From Bombyx mori (taxonomy: Eukaryota; Arthropoda; Insecta; Lepidoptera; Bombycidae): a stretch of DNA of 64,000 nt. The DNA lies in assembly GCF_030269925.1 (NCBI RefSeq), contig NC_085127.1, positions 13,833,501 to 13,897,500 on the forward strand, read 5' to 3'. The notes beneath the pieces were generated by a model. That model searched no databases and was not told the origin of the DNA. It saw nothing but the letters and a program-made list of their open reading frames with translations. Shown one piece after another: positions 53,001-64,000 of this stretch. The position numbers and the translations under genes were made by a program. Positions within the stretch are counted from its first letter, which is position 1, and every line of letters begins with the position of its first letter.

Positions 53001-54017
53001 AAATAGATCAGCTTGCTCTTTGTCTGGATGTCTATTATTTTTTTATTATTTTTTTATTGCCCTTGTAGGCAGACGGCCCACGTGATGGTGAGTGGTTACC
53101 GTCGCCCATGGACTTCAGCAATGCCAGGGGCAGAGCCAAGCCGCTGCCTATTATCTATATATTATATATGTATCTAAACATATAAAGTATTTATGTCAGT
53201 CTCTAGTGACCCACAATACAGATGGTTATGCATGATTTGGCCCCAGTTATTTTTTTAACCTCAGTTGAGGGTTAAGCAGTTTTTAATTTTCATAATTGCA
53301 GAAGAGGACAAGGAAAGCACATTATTTTTTATTCCTTACCTAGTTTTAATGACATCCCGTTCATTTCTCAAATGCGGGAAGTGTATATATTTTTTAACAA
53401 TGGCTGGGTCATTCAGAGCTTCTGTGACTTGCTTAACTGCTGTTGTTGCAAAGTACTGATTTATGCTTGAATCCATTTTTGCCGTTCTCTGATATTTACC
53501 TGTTGCGTAAAATGATAGAGTTGCTAACACCTGAAAATTAACATTAGCAATGAATATTACTCATATATCCTTAATTAATATCTTATTTATTATTTTGAAA
53601 TAATTTTAAAGTTTGTTATAGTTTTCGCGGGAGAACTGTCTAAATACAATAAACGAATTAAAAAACGTCATTTTTATGTACAATATTGACATCTGTTACA
53701 AAGAGCCTTACTTTGTTCTCGATTGAAAACTCGACAAATTTTGTTGAATCTGGCATTACAGGTTTCAGTTCCTCACAGAGATTCCTGACTAAGTTTTTTG
53801 ATAGTCTGTATGTGTCTATAAACACAGTATCGTCGAGATCGAAAGGATAACAATCCTGTGGTTTGCTACTTCTTTTTTCGAGCGTCGGCACTTTCTCTAC
53901 GGGTCTCGGCTCTTGGGGCTTCTGTGTGTGCGACGAATCCCACTTCAATAGCTCAAATATCTCAGGCTCTTCGTCTACAACGGAAACGTATACTTCCTCG
54001 GGTGGTTTTTCTGCCAT
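50032..54017 (-). CDS. HARBI1: HARBI1-like protein, PIF/Harbinger-transposase-derived (6 exons, complete)
   Basis: Related to HARBI1, the domesticated PIF/Harbinger DDE nuclease of animals. Exons (minus strand, in order): 54017-53712, 53530-53340, 52836-52707, 52002-51861, 51412-51022, 50263-50032. They total 1392 nt, 463 residues, all GT-AG and in phase. Catalytic region: first Asp at about 181 (GCVDCTHVPI) is present. The GDSGYP motif that carries the second Asp reads LIGGPHY (about 255-261), so that Asp is lost. The Glu at about 299 (AVLETIKQLKSRW) is kept. The N-terminus is acidic (VVDEEPEIFELL). The C-terminal tail is Pro/His-rich with basic clusters KKRKK and NKRPR that could be nuclear signals. 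Five introns and no flanking terminal repeats argue for a host gene. It is longer than HARBI1 (about 350). Nuclease activity is unlikely; a DNA-binding or adaptor role is inference. Confidence 0.9.
50810..50955 (-). repeat. Bm1 3'-end fragment in HARBI1-like intron 5
   Basis: Reverse complement of the last part of Bm1 (CGAGCTCACAGCCCACCTGG) with an A/T-rich start. Confidence 0.85.
51560..51655 (-). repeat. LINE 3'-end fragment in HARBI1-like intron 4
   Basis: TTGCCCTTGCAGGCAGACGAAC ... GACTTCAGCAATGCTGCCTAC. Confidence 0.75.
52080..52615. repeat. Degenerate LINE-tail and Bm1 remnants in HARBI1-like intron 3
   Basis: 52095-52180 resembles the LINE 3' end (ATAGACATCAGAAATGCTGC). 52535-52610 resembles the end of Bm1 (ATAACCACTTAATATCAGG). 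Confidence 0.5.
53046..53148 (-). repeat. LINE 3'-end fragment in HARBI1-like intron 2
   Basis: TTGCCCTTGTAGGCAGACGG ... CAGAGCCAAGCCGCTGCCT; one of the cleanest copies in the window. Confidence 0.85.
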
Positions 54018-54700
54018 TTTTAGCCGATTTAAAATTTTATTTAGAAATAAAATACACGCAAAACGCGTTGTCGATTTGACAGATCGTTGACAGTTGATTG
54101 AATTTTTTGGAACTTTTTCTAGTTTTCGGCAAAAGGAATAATATTAATAAGTCTTTTAGAATTTTTATAAATTAAAATGTTTTTTTAATAATATATGCTA
54201 ATTGATTTCGTGAATCTTCAACAATAAATATGTTTATACGTTTTTCAACTAAGAATCTACTTATAGTACCTATTAGAAAGAAAAACTGTATGTAGTACCT
54301 CTAAATTCAGAAAGTCCTTACCGGTAAGAACAATTTGATTCTCGTCATATCGATTGTTCATTGACATCGACTATACATGCAATGCTTTTCCGAGCCTGCA
54401 AAGACGTGCCTCCTTGCTTTCAACAGGACGGCGATCACGGCTCTTTGATCTAGCAATTTAACCTTGGACCAAAACTGTCATAGAAACAATGGCTACCGTT
54501 ATTTCTGTACAGTGTTCGGTTATGATTGCTGGTTTTCCTTCATTTTTATTTAGAAAATATATTGTCCTATTCATTTTTTGCATTGGATTATAAAATATCT
54601 AATTTTATGCTCAAATAGTAATATGACATATTGTAGGATTCGCTGTTTAAAAATCTTCTGATAAGTATTAAGGTTCTTAAAAGTGAATTAAGAATACTAA
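54018..54700. other. HARBI1-like 5' flank, no feature resolved
   Basis: Should hold the 5' UTR and promoter of the minus-strand gene. I see no distinct motif. Confidence 0.4.
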
Positions 54701-54704
54701 AAAA

Positions 54705-54955
54705 CTTTTACTGGTGATAGGATTTATTGTGACCCCACATGAGTAGAGATCATCACTCTACCATAAGCCAATAATGCGTTTCAGTTTGAAAGGTTTTTAA
54801 TACAATGACTACGCTAGTCATTGTATTAAAAAAAGAGATTTAGAACTCAAGTCTCGAGTTGAGTGGTGGCATGTACATTGTTGATGTCTGCTCCGGAAAC
54901 CACTTAACAACAGATGGGCCATGCGTTCGATCATCGTTTGTATGAAATCGTTTGA
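54705..54955 (+). repeat. Strongly diverged Bm1-like SINE
   Basis: ACTGGTGATAGGATTTATTG, ATAATGCGTTTCAGTTTGAA and AACCACTTAACAACAGATGG follow the Bm1 order. A short perfect hairpin lies at 54797-54838. Confidence 0.7.
54797..54838. repeat. Perfect hairpin, ~17-bp arms
   Basis: TTTAATACAATGACT - ACGCT - AGTCATTGTATTAAA with outer T/A bases also pairing, replacing part of the Bm1-like body. Confidence 0.9.
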
Positions 54956-55463
54956 AATATCTTTAAAAATCCAAATTTTACAATTCTCTTCCAATATAAT
55001 AGTTGACGAGAAAGTACTTAATATGACTTTGAACTAGTTGTGTGATCTTTATTGATGCATGGTGACATCACTGCGTGCATCTTATTGTTAGCTGGAATTT
55101 CGCCAATACTTTGGTGGGTGTAGGCAGGGCGACGACTAAATTCCCAATCTAGTCTGAGGTTCGAATCGGGCAGAAATCACCCGAGGCAGATGTCAACCGC
55201 AACTGTATACAGTGACGCATTTGGCGCGAAGCGTGCTACTCATCGACGCCCTAGCCACACAACACTGGATCGACAGTCGACGGCTTCACAACCACTCAGC
55301 CTCCCGGTCGGCGGGCTATCAAAATTTTGAGGTTATACGACAACGGCAAAATCTACCCAGCGGGTGTAATTGCTCAGTAGATCGACGGTCCGAGTGTTGT
55401 TTTTTTTCTACTTATTCTATGTAGTAACCTGGAAGGGTTATACTACATTTTCCCGGCGAGTAG

Positions 55464-55823
55464 GTTTTTTTTTATTGCTTAAATGGGTGGACGAGCTCAC
55501 AGCCCACCTGGTGTTAAGTGGTTACTGGAGCCCATAGACATCTACAACGTAAATGCCCACCCACCTTGAGATATAAGATGTAAGGTCTCAGTATATTTAC
55601 AACGGCTGCCCCACCCTTCAAACCGAAACGCATTATTGCGTCACGGCAGAAATAGGCGGGGTGGTGGTACCTACCTGTGCGGACTCACAAGAGGTCCTAC
55701 CACCAGTAAACGTCAAGTACGTATTTCATTAGAAAAATTGGTATCTGCCAGCGGGATTCGAACACCGGTGCATCGCTAGATAGGAATGCACCGGACGTCT
55801 TATCCTTTAGGCCACGACGACTT
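55464..55823 (-). mobile_element. Bm1 SINE with complete head and shortened centre
   Basis: Reverse complement of the full element including the tRNA-like head (GGATTCGAACACCGGTGC; ATCCTTTAGGCCACGACGA), missing some central sequence. Confidence 0.93.
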
Positions 55824-56594
55824 TTTGAGCTCGCGGGGCTATAACCTGGTGAAGAGTGTTGTTTTTCGGAACTTGTATAGGTATATGCAAGGTTATTTTG
55901 AAAATGTCGTAAGCTAGATTTAGGCATCTGTCAAATATCTTGTGTTCTGTGATGGCTACACGCAACAGAATTGATTCTTTCTTCACTTCACTTTCTTTCT
56001 TAAATCTTTCTCGCTGGTAGCCAAACACGCGTAACTAGGAGACCCGTTACATTTAGGAGGTCAGGATTCCGGCACAATCCCAATCCCAATCCCAAACCCG
56101 GGCTCGATGGCAGCCAGTTGTTGCATAAAAAGAAGAATGTTCTCTCACCAGGATGTTAAAATAAATATTACCGATGACATAATTTCGGGACAAACAAAAG
56201 TTAAGGCTAATTATGCAAAATACCTGTAAATTAAATATTGTATTGCATTAAAGATTTAGGCATTTAGCTGGCCAATTTATCAAAATGTTTTTTTAGTTAA
56301 AAAAACCTGATATTACAATTTGTAATCTTCAAGCTTCCGCTTCATGGCTCCAATGTAGAGTCATTTAATTTTGTTTAATTTAGCGATATCTAGTCTGAAA
56401 TGTAATAATTTCGATTTGAATTGAAAAGCTACTCCAGTAGCTGGGAATAGTCAAGGTTTTGAGTACAAAACACACAACGACCGCGACCTATTGGGATTTC
56501 GTTATCTCAAGTAGCTTCGGTTGATCTCCGAATCCGATAAGATGAAACTTTATCTAGATTTACAGTCACGAGGGTCAGTCGCCACTGGAACTTG
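55824..56594. other. GH31 upstream region, mostly unassigned
   Basis: 55840-55950 shares GACAGATGCCTGAATC (inverted) with 44850-44910, a dispersed repeat. The rest shows no coding signal and would contain the promoter of the glycosidase gene. Confidence 0.4.
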
Positions 56595-59500
56595 ATGATG
56601 GCTGCACTCAGGATAATCTTAGGTGAGTTATGTAACTAAACAATGTGTAAGGAAATGATGCAGTGCTGTGCATCATCAACCCACGTTAGTCCAATCTCAC
56701 CCAACTAGTCGCTTCTTCAATCTTGCATATAATGTCCAATAGAAACTATAGTATTATTTTTAAAAGCATCCACCTACCAAACAGCCTCTAATAGCTATCT
56801 ATCGCCTGATCACAATCTTGAAGGCGGTCCTGGGTTTCTTCAAATACACGCCTCAGAGATATTCAACACTTCTCATAAATTAATCTTCTTCATTCTGAAA
56901 CATTATTAATCCTTTTCATACAAACTCAATTCTTATTATTTTTCTCAGCCTTGTAAAATATTATCAAAGCCTTTGCATCTCTTGAGTTATTTGTCTGAAA
57001 AAAAATTATCCAATAATGCTCACGGCACTCCTCATTAGTCATCATTATAACATAATGTTGGCGTTTAAATAACGGTTTTGATTTTGCAAAGATTCATGTA
57101 CTTAGTCTCGTGCGTCTAATTAAGAGGTTGCAACTTATGGATATTCACAGTGTAAGAAGAGATCCGGCGAGAAACTTAGTGGGCTGTGTCTATGGGTTAG
57201 GATTTCTCCACTTGAATGTAAAATTTTCAACAAAAAATAATAACTAATATCAAAATGAGTACATACCAAATGATATTTTTAAACGTATTCGCATTTCTCC
57301 GCGTAAGTTTTTTATTATAATATTTTTATATGTTTTCATTCTTCTTTAGGTGTTTGTTATCAAACTCTTCCTAAATGAGGGAGCCAATATTTATCTTATA
57401 ATTTATTTATATATTTTTTCAGTTTATCTTGAAATAAACCAAAACCATTCACACCCGAAAGACGCTGCAATCGGGTGATAAGTCTTATTGCTTTTCAGGT
57501 GTTGAATATGTTAAAATTTTAAAATAATACCTATGTATCAGAAACAATATTTTATTTCATGATATATTTTCTACGTACTTTATTTATCAGCATCCAGTTA
57601 TTGACAACACATGATACCTATCTGCCGGGATTTATGATAGCATTTTGTTCTAAAAACTTATTTCGCAACGTGTCACGTCGAATCAAAGATAATTTGGTGC
57701 TATCAATTTCAAACCTTAGAAACATGAAGGCGAGAAAAATTAGTAGTTTTTTTTAAAATTTATTTATTAGATCTAACTGACCGAATTCAAAAATGAATTC
57801 AAATAATCCGTTAAATTGTTCGATTTTGGTACGGTAAAATGTTAAAGTATTATCGGCAATTCACACATCGAACCTGGATAAACAAATCGATTCCCAACCG
57901 ACAAGGGATACAGAAGCGAAGCATTATAATGTTCCTGAAGCATGACTAGAATTTAAGCAGAGCTCACACTTTGATAGGTAGCTTGTAATCAATGTGCGAT
58001 GTTGTCTTGTTTTATCAATAGTTAGGCCAAAACGTAAAGAACGTATGTTGAAATTCAACACAATCTAAACAAATATATCTTAATATTGTAACATTAACTT
58101 TAAAAATAAATCCCGGGATAAAAAACACTACTTTTCCCTCTATATTTACATGTGATTATTTTTCGCACAGCCCGCTGTAATAATTTCCCAATACACTACA
58201 TTATTAGAGGGATTCGGTTTCGTATATCAAAATAGCACTCTTATGATACACACAGACAATAATAGACGCCTTTCTTTTATTGAGAAAAAAAACCCATTAT
58301 CTATGTGCTTAGTGCCTACGTTTGCCGCCAGGGGCGCTGTTCCAACTGCCTACAAATTTGAGTTAACTTTTACGCTATCGAGAACCTTAAAAAACTCTGA
58401 CTAAGCACAATATACAAATCAGTGAAAGGTGTTTGTTTGTATTTGCAGCGCTGATGTCGCTGGGGGCACGAGCTCACTCGGCCAGCGTCTCCATATCCTC
58501 ACCACGAGCCGACGACGTAATCCTGACTTTGGAGCCGCAGCTAACTGGAGGATTCAGTGTTGTGCTCATCGATAGTAACGGTAATACGGGGTGCTCATTT
58601 TAATAAACTGGTGGTAGGACCTCTTGTGAGTCCGCACGGGTAGGTACCACCGCTCTGCCTATTTCTGCCGTGAAGCAGTAATGCGTTTCGGTTTGAAGGG
58701 CGGGGCAGCCGTTGTAACTATACTGAGACCTTAGAATCTCAAGGGGGGTGGCGCATTTACGTTGTAGATGTCTATGGGCTCCAGTAACCACTTAACACCA
58801 GGTGGGCTGTGAGTTCGTCCACTCATCTAATCAATAATAATAATAATAAAAACGTTAACTGTAGTCTGTAGATGTTCTTGTTTCTGACGTGAAGATCAAT
58901 TGTCTTACATAAACTTAAGTTAACGTGTGATACGCTTGTCCGAAATGTCTTTAAACGTTGATATTACGTCGCTAAGCGTAATACATGAACTAAATTTAAA
59001 GACACATCCGAATTTAGTAAAGCTGTAGCACGCCATGGTACTCGCTCTGAGAGTTTTGGTGATCGGTATGAATTTACAACAGAGAAAAAGCGTGTTATTA
59101 GCTCGCATAGATCGGTAGGGCTGTCTTGCCTATTTCTACCAAAAAGTATGTGCATTTTCCAGTATACCTAATGAGAAACATGTTATTATAATGCCACCGG
59201 AACTGCAACCTAATGCCTCAAAGTAGACTACGCTGTCCACTTAACACCAGGTGGGTTGAGAGCTGGTCCAAGCAAAAACGCGAAAAAAAAATTCGGAGTC
59301 AGCGGTTTTTTCTCATTCGAATGATGCCGGATTCGATGCTCTTCATTGAATTTCAATGAAGTTTACCCCACTAACGTAGCTGAAGAGGTTTTTTTGCTAT
59401 GATATTTTCCAAAAATTTTAAACAGCTTTAAATTGTTCTACCGTAAATTTACACAATGACGCTTAAACCAAAAAGGGTGAAAACCCTTCGATATGCATTC

Positions 59501-62229
59501 CCGTGATCTTAATAAATATTACGCAGTGTGTTTTAAATATGAAATAATCTACCTATTTATTTATGTATAGATGCAGACAGAACAGTTTTCAGTCACATCG
59601 GCCGTACCATCGTCTCGAGTTCCACGTACACTGTGGAAGATATCGAGGGAGGAGTTCAGATCAACGTAGGCGACGTCAATCTGACTGTTCACACCTTATT
59701 CGATGATGCCTCTGGTGCTAGAGGCATTAAGTTTAAGTGGAACGCCACTCCGCAGACAAGACTCGAAGACTGCATTGATTTTGGTAAATATTTATTATCT
59801 ATTGCGCACCATATTTTTTTCGGGTCGGGACCGAACCTCCTAGGAAGTCCCCGGTCGAGGTACTTGTATCGGTCATACGTCGGAGATTTGTTATGAACTG
59901 TAATTATGTATGAATGTGTGCCCTGAATACTTAAGTTGTACGAATTCATTTCGAAGATATACATACATCTCATTTATTTATTTAGTTGCACCAATAAAGT
60001 GATCAATATTATATAACATTGACAAATTGACGAGAAGTAGGTACGTGACAGATGTCACCTCAATTATAGATGCAATGGACAGTGCAATAGTTGACAACAT
60101 TTTGAAATTAGGAAAGTAAGGATAATTAAATAAAAATACAATGAATAATTGTAAGAAAATACGAAATCCAGAATAATATTTAGGTCATCACACTCATCAG
60201 TAGAAGATTCCAATAAATTGTTCCTATCCCTTTCTAGGATCGAAGCACTGGTACGCCGGTCCCATGCAAGTGGACCAAATATATCCCGTACAACTGGCCG
60301 AGCAGCGTTATTCCGCGTCGATTATCAAAGAAAACGACAACGGTGCAATCGCTGAACGATACTGGCTCAATTCTGCCGGAGAATACGTTTACGTGCACCC
60401 TGATGTACCACTGTTCGTTGACTATCACAACCTTTCACCTAATCACCTCTGTTTTGGAGCCCAAATCGCCGAGCCGTATTCCTCTAGGAGAACGCACACT
60501 GTACTTGCCTATGACGTGTGGTTTCTTTCAAACGTAAAGAAGGCACATAAACATGCAGTGGCCAACTATTTGGGCCAACCCTCTGGCCTGCCAGACTTCA
60601 GGATGGTTCAGCATCCGATTTGGTCGACTTGGGCACAGTACTCCCAAGATATTGACGCAAAGAAGTCACTAGACTTTGCAAAGCAAATCAAAGACAACGG
60701 TTTCCAGAACTCTCAATTTGAAATCGATGATTTGTGGGAAATTTGTTACGGTTCTTTAACGATCGATGAGGAGAAATTCCCGAATTTCACGAAAACGGTT
60801 CAGGATATAAAGGCGCTGGGATATCGAGTCACTATTTGGGTACATCCTTTCATCAACAAAGGCTGCGAACCGTGGTACTCAGAAGCTTTGAACAATGGGT
60901 ATGTAACAAAAAATATGAATTCGTATTCTAGAAAGCTAAATCGCTCTTTTTATTAACACTGATTCTCTTTATGCATTGGCTTTCCCGATCCATCGCCGCC
61001 TGATAGCTGCCTATCACAAAACCCTTCGCCACACACTGTGTGATTAATCTGTTTTTTTTTAAATTTACTTAGATGAGTGGACGAGTTCACAGCCCACCTG
61101 GTGTTAAGTGGTTACTGGAGCCCATAGACATCTACAACGTAAATGCGCCACCCACCTTGAGATAAGTTCTAAGGTCTCAAGTATAGTTACAACCCCACCC
61201 TTCAAGCCGAAACGCATAGTAATGCGTTTCGGCATAGTAATGCGTTTCGGCAGTAGCTTCACGGCAGAAATAGGCGGGGTGGTGGTACCTACCCGCGCGG
61301 ACTCACAAGAGGTTCTACCGCCAGTCAAAATATCGTGTAAGCATAACAATGGACTTTTCCAGATATTTGGTGCTAAACGAAGCAGGAAGCGCAGACGGCT
61401 CGTGGTGGAACAACAACGGAACTCTGGCAGGGTTCGTGGACTTCACCAACCCCGCTGCCGCCGAATGGTACTACCAGCGCATCAGCACTCTCATTAAAAC
61501 CTACGACATTGACAGCTTGAAGTTTGACGGAGGCGAATCCAGTTTTACACCACAGGTATTTCTGAACTGAACATTTATTTCAATAACCGGTGAAAACTTA
61601 TCTTGTAAATGTCTTTATGATGATCAGATTAATGATCTATGATACTAATACTAATAATATTATAAAGAGGAAAGATTTGTTTGTTTGTTTGTTTCGAATA
61701 GGCTCCGAAACTACTGGACTGATTTGAAAAATTCTTTTTCCATTAAAAGCCGACATTGTCCCTGATGAACATAGGCTACTTTTTAAAAAAAATTTTTTTT
61801 TTTTTTGTTTTCTTGTGTGTTTTAATGTTTCCGAAGCGAAGCGAGGGCGGGTCGCTAGTGTATAATAATGCCTTATTTTTATTGCCTTTTCTGGTTCAAT
61901 CTTTTTCCTCGTGTCTGAGATTAGTGACCACCTCCATTCATGAATTCCGTCCACATAAAGTTGTACTATTTCACCCTGTATTTGGCTACTGATAAACCTT
62001 CACAGACAATGACGTTGCGGATCTGGTCAGACCAACGTATCGGACGCCGACCCGGCGAACAATTTAGTTCCACTTTGCCTACGTTTAAACAATAAATTTT
62101 AAAAACTTTGCTTTTTCAGATAGCGGTTCAGACCGGAGACATCGACCTCCAGCCTCATCTCATCGTTGAGGCGTACGCCAGAACCTGCGCGAGGTTCGGT
62201 AGCATGGTCGAAGTCAGAGCGGGCTTCAG
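56595..62229 (+). CDS. GH31 family glycosidase, MYORG-like, secreted; 3' part beyond window
   Basis: Exons: 56595-56622, 58449-58580, 59571-59783, 60238-60898, 61363-61555, 62120-62229 (the last exon seen, ending at a GT donor). Joined they give 1337 nt, about 445 residues so far, all phases matching. Exon 1 is tiny; together with exon 2 it encodes a signal peptide (MMAALRIIL...) ending near residue 20. Residues ~20-230 look like the N-terminal beta-sandwich. The catalytic barrel follows, with WSTWAQY (~253-259), FEIDD (~285-289) and SLKFDGGE with the presumed nucleophile Asp at ~400. This resembles the KFDAGE context of MYORG-type GH31 enzymes rather than the WxDMNE of lysosomal/maltase types. 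The acid/base region is not in the window. Substrate is unknown; vertebrate MYORG acts on alpha-galactosides. A start at 58454 was rejected because it would lose the signal peptide. Confidence 0.88.
56623..58448 (+). other. GH31 gene intron 1
   Basis: AT-rich, no coding exon. A family X fragment (GAAGAGATCCGGCGAGAAACT ... GGCTGTGTCTATGGGTTAG) at 57155-57200 is the only repeat recognised. Confidence 0.5.
58607..58850 (+). mobile_element. Bm1 SINE, 5'-truncated, in GH31 intron 2
   Basis: Starts at ACTGGTGGTAGGACC and runs to an (AAT)n-type tail. Confidence 0.92.
59228..59290 (+). repeat. Bm1 3'-end fragment in GH31 intron 2
   Basis: GTCCACTTAACACCAGGTGG followed by an A-rich tail. Confidence 0.75.
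61050..61325 (-). mobile_element. Bm1 SINE, 5'-truncated, with a small internal duplication
   Basis: A poly-T start and the reverse complement of the body; GCATAGTAATGCGTTTCGG is repeated at 61214-61250. It ends 37 bp before the GH31 exon 5 acceptor. Confidence 0.92.
61636..61858 (+). mobile_element. Non-autonomous Helitron in GH31 intron 5
   Basis: TCTATGATACTAATACTAAT start region, GCGAGGGCGGGTCGCTAG end before T. A family distinct from the other Helitrons here. Confidence 0.8.
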
Positions 62230-62334
62230 GTACTTAACGTACTTCGTAGACACGATCGAATACAAATAAGCACACTGATATCATGAAGACTTGTTTGAAA
62301 TAATCCCATCCTTTCGTTTTAACCATCGCACGGC

Positions 62335-62625
62335 CCGCCACCGGAGTAGAGTTCATCCATACTAACTGGAGCCACTGTGTTCATCGACAGTGCGTTTCCA
62401 GAGATCTTTTTTGCCACGTACCATCCGGCTATGGAATGAGCTCCCCTCCACGGTGCTTCCCGAGCGCTATAACATGTCCTTCTTCAAACGAGGCTTGTGC
62501 AGAGTTTTTAACGGTAGGCAGCCGCTTGACTCTGCCCCTGGGATTGCTGACGTCCATGGGCGACGGTAACCACTCACCAGGTGGGCCGTAAGCTCGTCTG
62601 CTTCCATGGGCAATAAATATATTCA
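62335..62625 (+). mobile_element. LINE 3' end (CR1/Jockey-like)
   Basis: The plus strand reads an RT tail (VPSGYGMSSPPRCFPSAI-type frame, shifted) ending in the family 3' UTR (CCATGGGCGACGGTAACCAC) and ATAAATATATTC. Confidence 0.75.
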
Positions 62626-62889
62626 TATATTTATGTACATACCATTTGTACACAAACCTCTTACAAGAAGAGTGGAGGTACAAAAACCTCTCAGTGCCCA
62701 CCCAATGTCAGTGTTTACCAACGAAACGTGCATCGCAACGTGAAAGTCCTAGCCATATTTGAGATATGTGGTTGAAATCTGTATTCTGTCGAGACTGTCT
62801 CATTCTTAGAACTGGACGCAGGACTGTTTCCAGAGATCAACGGGTACCGTCCCGATATCGAGTACTTCAAACTATCATTGATCTGCAAT

Positions 62890-63840
62890 TAAAAAAATGT
62901 GTGCGTGTACTAGTGTACACACGTAAGAAGTGAAACTTGTTTATGGCCTTATTTTTCGAAAAATGATCTACATGCAACTTTCTAGAAATTGGTTAAATAA
63001 AGTTAAATTAGATAAAGTTTAAACAAAAGGATTTTATTATCATAGACATGAATACAAATAATACAATTATTTCACTTTACCTTTTTGCTACTAAGATTAT
63101 TACAGCATTTTAATAATACATCTCTTTGATATCATAATACCCTGGTACTTTTCTTCCTATAAATTAATAATAATAGCACGGTCCACGTGGTGTTAAATGG
63201 GGTTCCTGAGGTTCGTGAAGTTTGACCCACCTTGAGACATGAGGTCGATTTCTCAAATCCGAAACCATGCTTCAGAACATACCGCCGTTAATTATTAATA
63301 AATCTCTTTGCTATCATAATACCCTGGTACTTTTCTTCCTATTATTTTACGTAATAACAGTAATAAATAGCACGGTCCACGTGATATTATTAAGTGGGCT
63401 CCCTGAGATTATTGGAATTACAAAATGATTTCCGTAATCCACCTGGAGACATGAGGTCAATTTCTCAAATCGGAATCCATACTTCAGAACATACAGCCGT
63501 TAATTAATAAAGAAGGCTGTACGTCAGAGTAAAGTTATAATAATACATCTCTTTGATATCATAATACCCTGGTACTTTTCTTCCTATTATTTTACGTAAT
63601 AACAATAATAGCACGGTCCACGTGATATTAAGTGGGTTACCTGGGATTATTGCAATTACAAAATGTATTCCGTGACCCACCTTGAGACATGAGGTCGGTT
63701 TCTCAAATGCGCATCCATACTTCAGAACATACAGCCGTTAATTAAAAGATGGCGCGTAACGGAAAAATGTGACGCGTAACCGAAAAATGTGACGGTAAAT
63801 TTTTTTCCAACGCCGATAAGGAAGTTTCACTTCAATAATA
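62890..63840. mobile_element. Candidate MITE-like region bounded by inverted GAAGTGAAACTT
   Basis: GAAGTGAAACTT near 62928 and its inverse AAGTTTCACTTC near 63823. The interior includes the three-copy tandem repeat at 63114-63745. The element boundaries are not proven. Confidence 0.35.
63114..63745. repeat. Three tandem copies of a ~180-210-bp unit
   Basis: Each copy runs from ATCTCTTTGATATCATAATA through TAGCACGGTCCACGTG and GAGACATGAGGTC to CAGAACATACAGCCGTTAAT. Approximate starts are 63120, 63301 and 63548. Confidence 0.85.
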
Positions 63841-64000
63841 ATATACAAAATAAATAAAAATAATACTATTTTAGTCTAAGAATAATTCTTCATGTGTTTG
63901 TCGTCAATCAACCACAGGTCTGAACAGTCCTTGTGTGGTTGTTCTAATTGAAATATTTAATTTAACATTAAATTCGATGGCGGTAGTCACGTCATATTCA
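63746..64000. other. End of window, no gene seen
   Basis: Short direct repeat GCGTAACGGAAAAATGTGAC / GCGTAACCGAAAAATGTGAC at 63753-63790. The remaining GH31 exons must lie beyond 64000. Confidence 0.5.

Noticed and set aside
56075..56105. Telomere-like CCCAAT/CCCAAA string.
   Set aside because: Too short and not the insect TTAGG repeat.

Overview
The window looks like a silkworm-type lepidopteran genome (Bombyx mori or a close relative). It carries about fifteen copies of the Bm1 SINE, with a tRNA-like head and a shared 3' body. It also holds many short Helitrons with TC...CTAG ends, mariner/Tc1 elements, Ty3/Gypsy and non-LTR remnants, and intron-rich host genes. Only four host loci are supported; most of the rest is mobile DNA.

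Layout: 0.8-2.7 kb is a maT-like Tc1/mariner relic with a Bm1 inside it, followed by two head-to-tail Helitrons. At 3.2-3.5 kb, minus strand, lies the first coding exon of a class A peptide GPCR. A dead mariner sits at 4.9-5.8 kb. From 6.5 to 14 kb there are LINE tails, SINEs, Helitrons and a PIF/Harbinger-type element (11.5-12.9 kb) that still shows a MADF-domain relic. From 14.4 to 22.0 kb, minus strand, lies a Ty3/Gypsy element with two 639-bp LTRs that read as identical; a Helitron and a frameshift break it.

From 23.3 to 47.0 kb, plus strand, is the complete gene for AP-3 complex subunit beta. I resolve 22 exons that join to exactly 3141 nt (1046 codons plus stop). Its introns are unusual. 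The 3' end of exon 9 together with its splice donor is amplified into about 33 tandem copies over 3.7 kb. A near-intact copy of exon 3 lies inverted in intron 8. A decayed copy of the exon 12 end, with a broken donor, lies in intron 12. Intron 5 uses a GC-AG splice pair, and a 12-bp minisatellite leads directly into the exon 16 acceptor.

Convergent to AP3B, at 50.0-54.0 kb on the minus strand, is a six-exon HARBI1-like gene (1392 nt, 463 codons plus stop). It keeps the first Asp and the Glu of the transposase triad but lacks the second Asp, as expected of a domesticated protein. Divergent from it, from 56.6 kb on the plus strand, begins a secreted GH31 glycosidase related to MYORG. Six exons are visible and the gene runs off the window. 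AP-3 beta and a GH31 enzyme both belong to endomembrane biology, but nothing in the sequence shows that the neighbouring genes work together.

The most interesting signal is the AP3B exon-donor minisatellite together with the other exon-derived duplications in the same gene.
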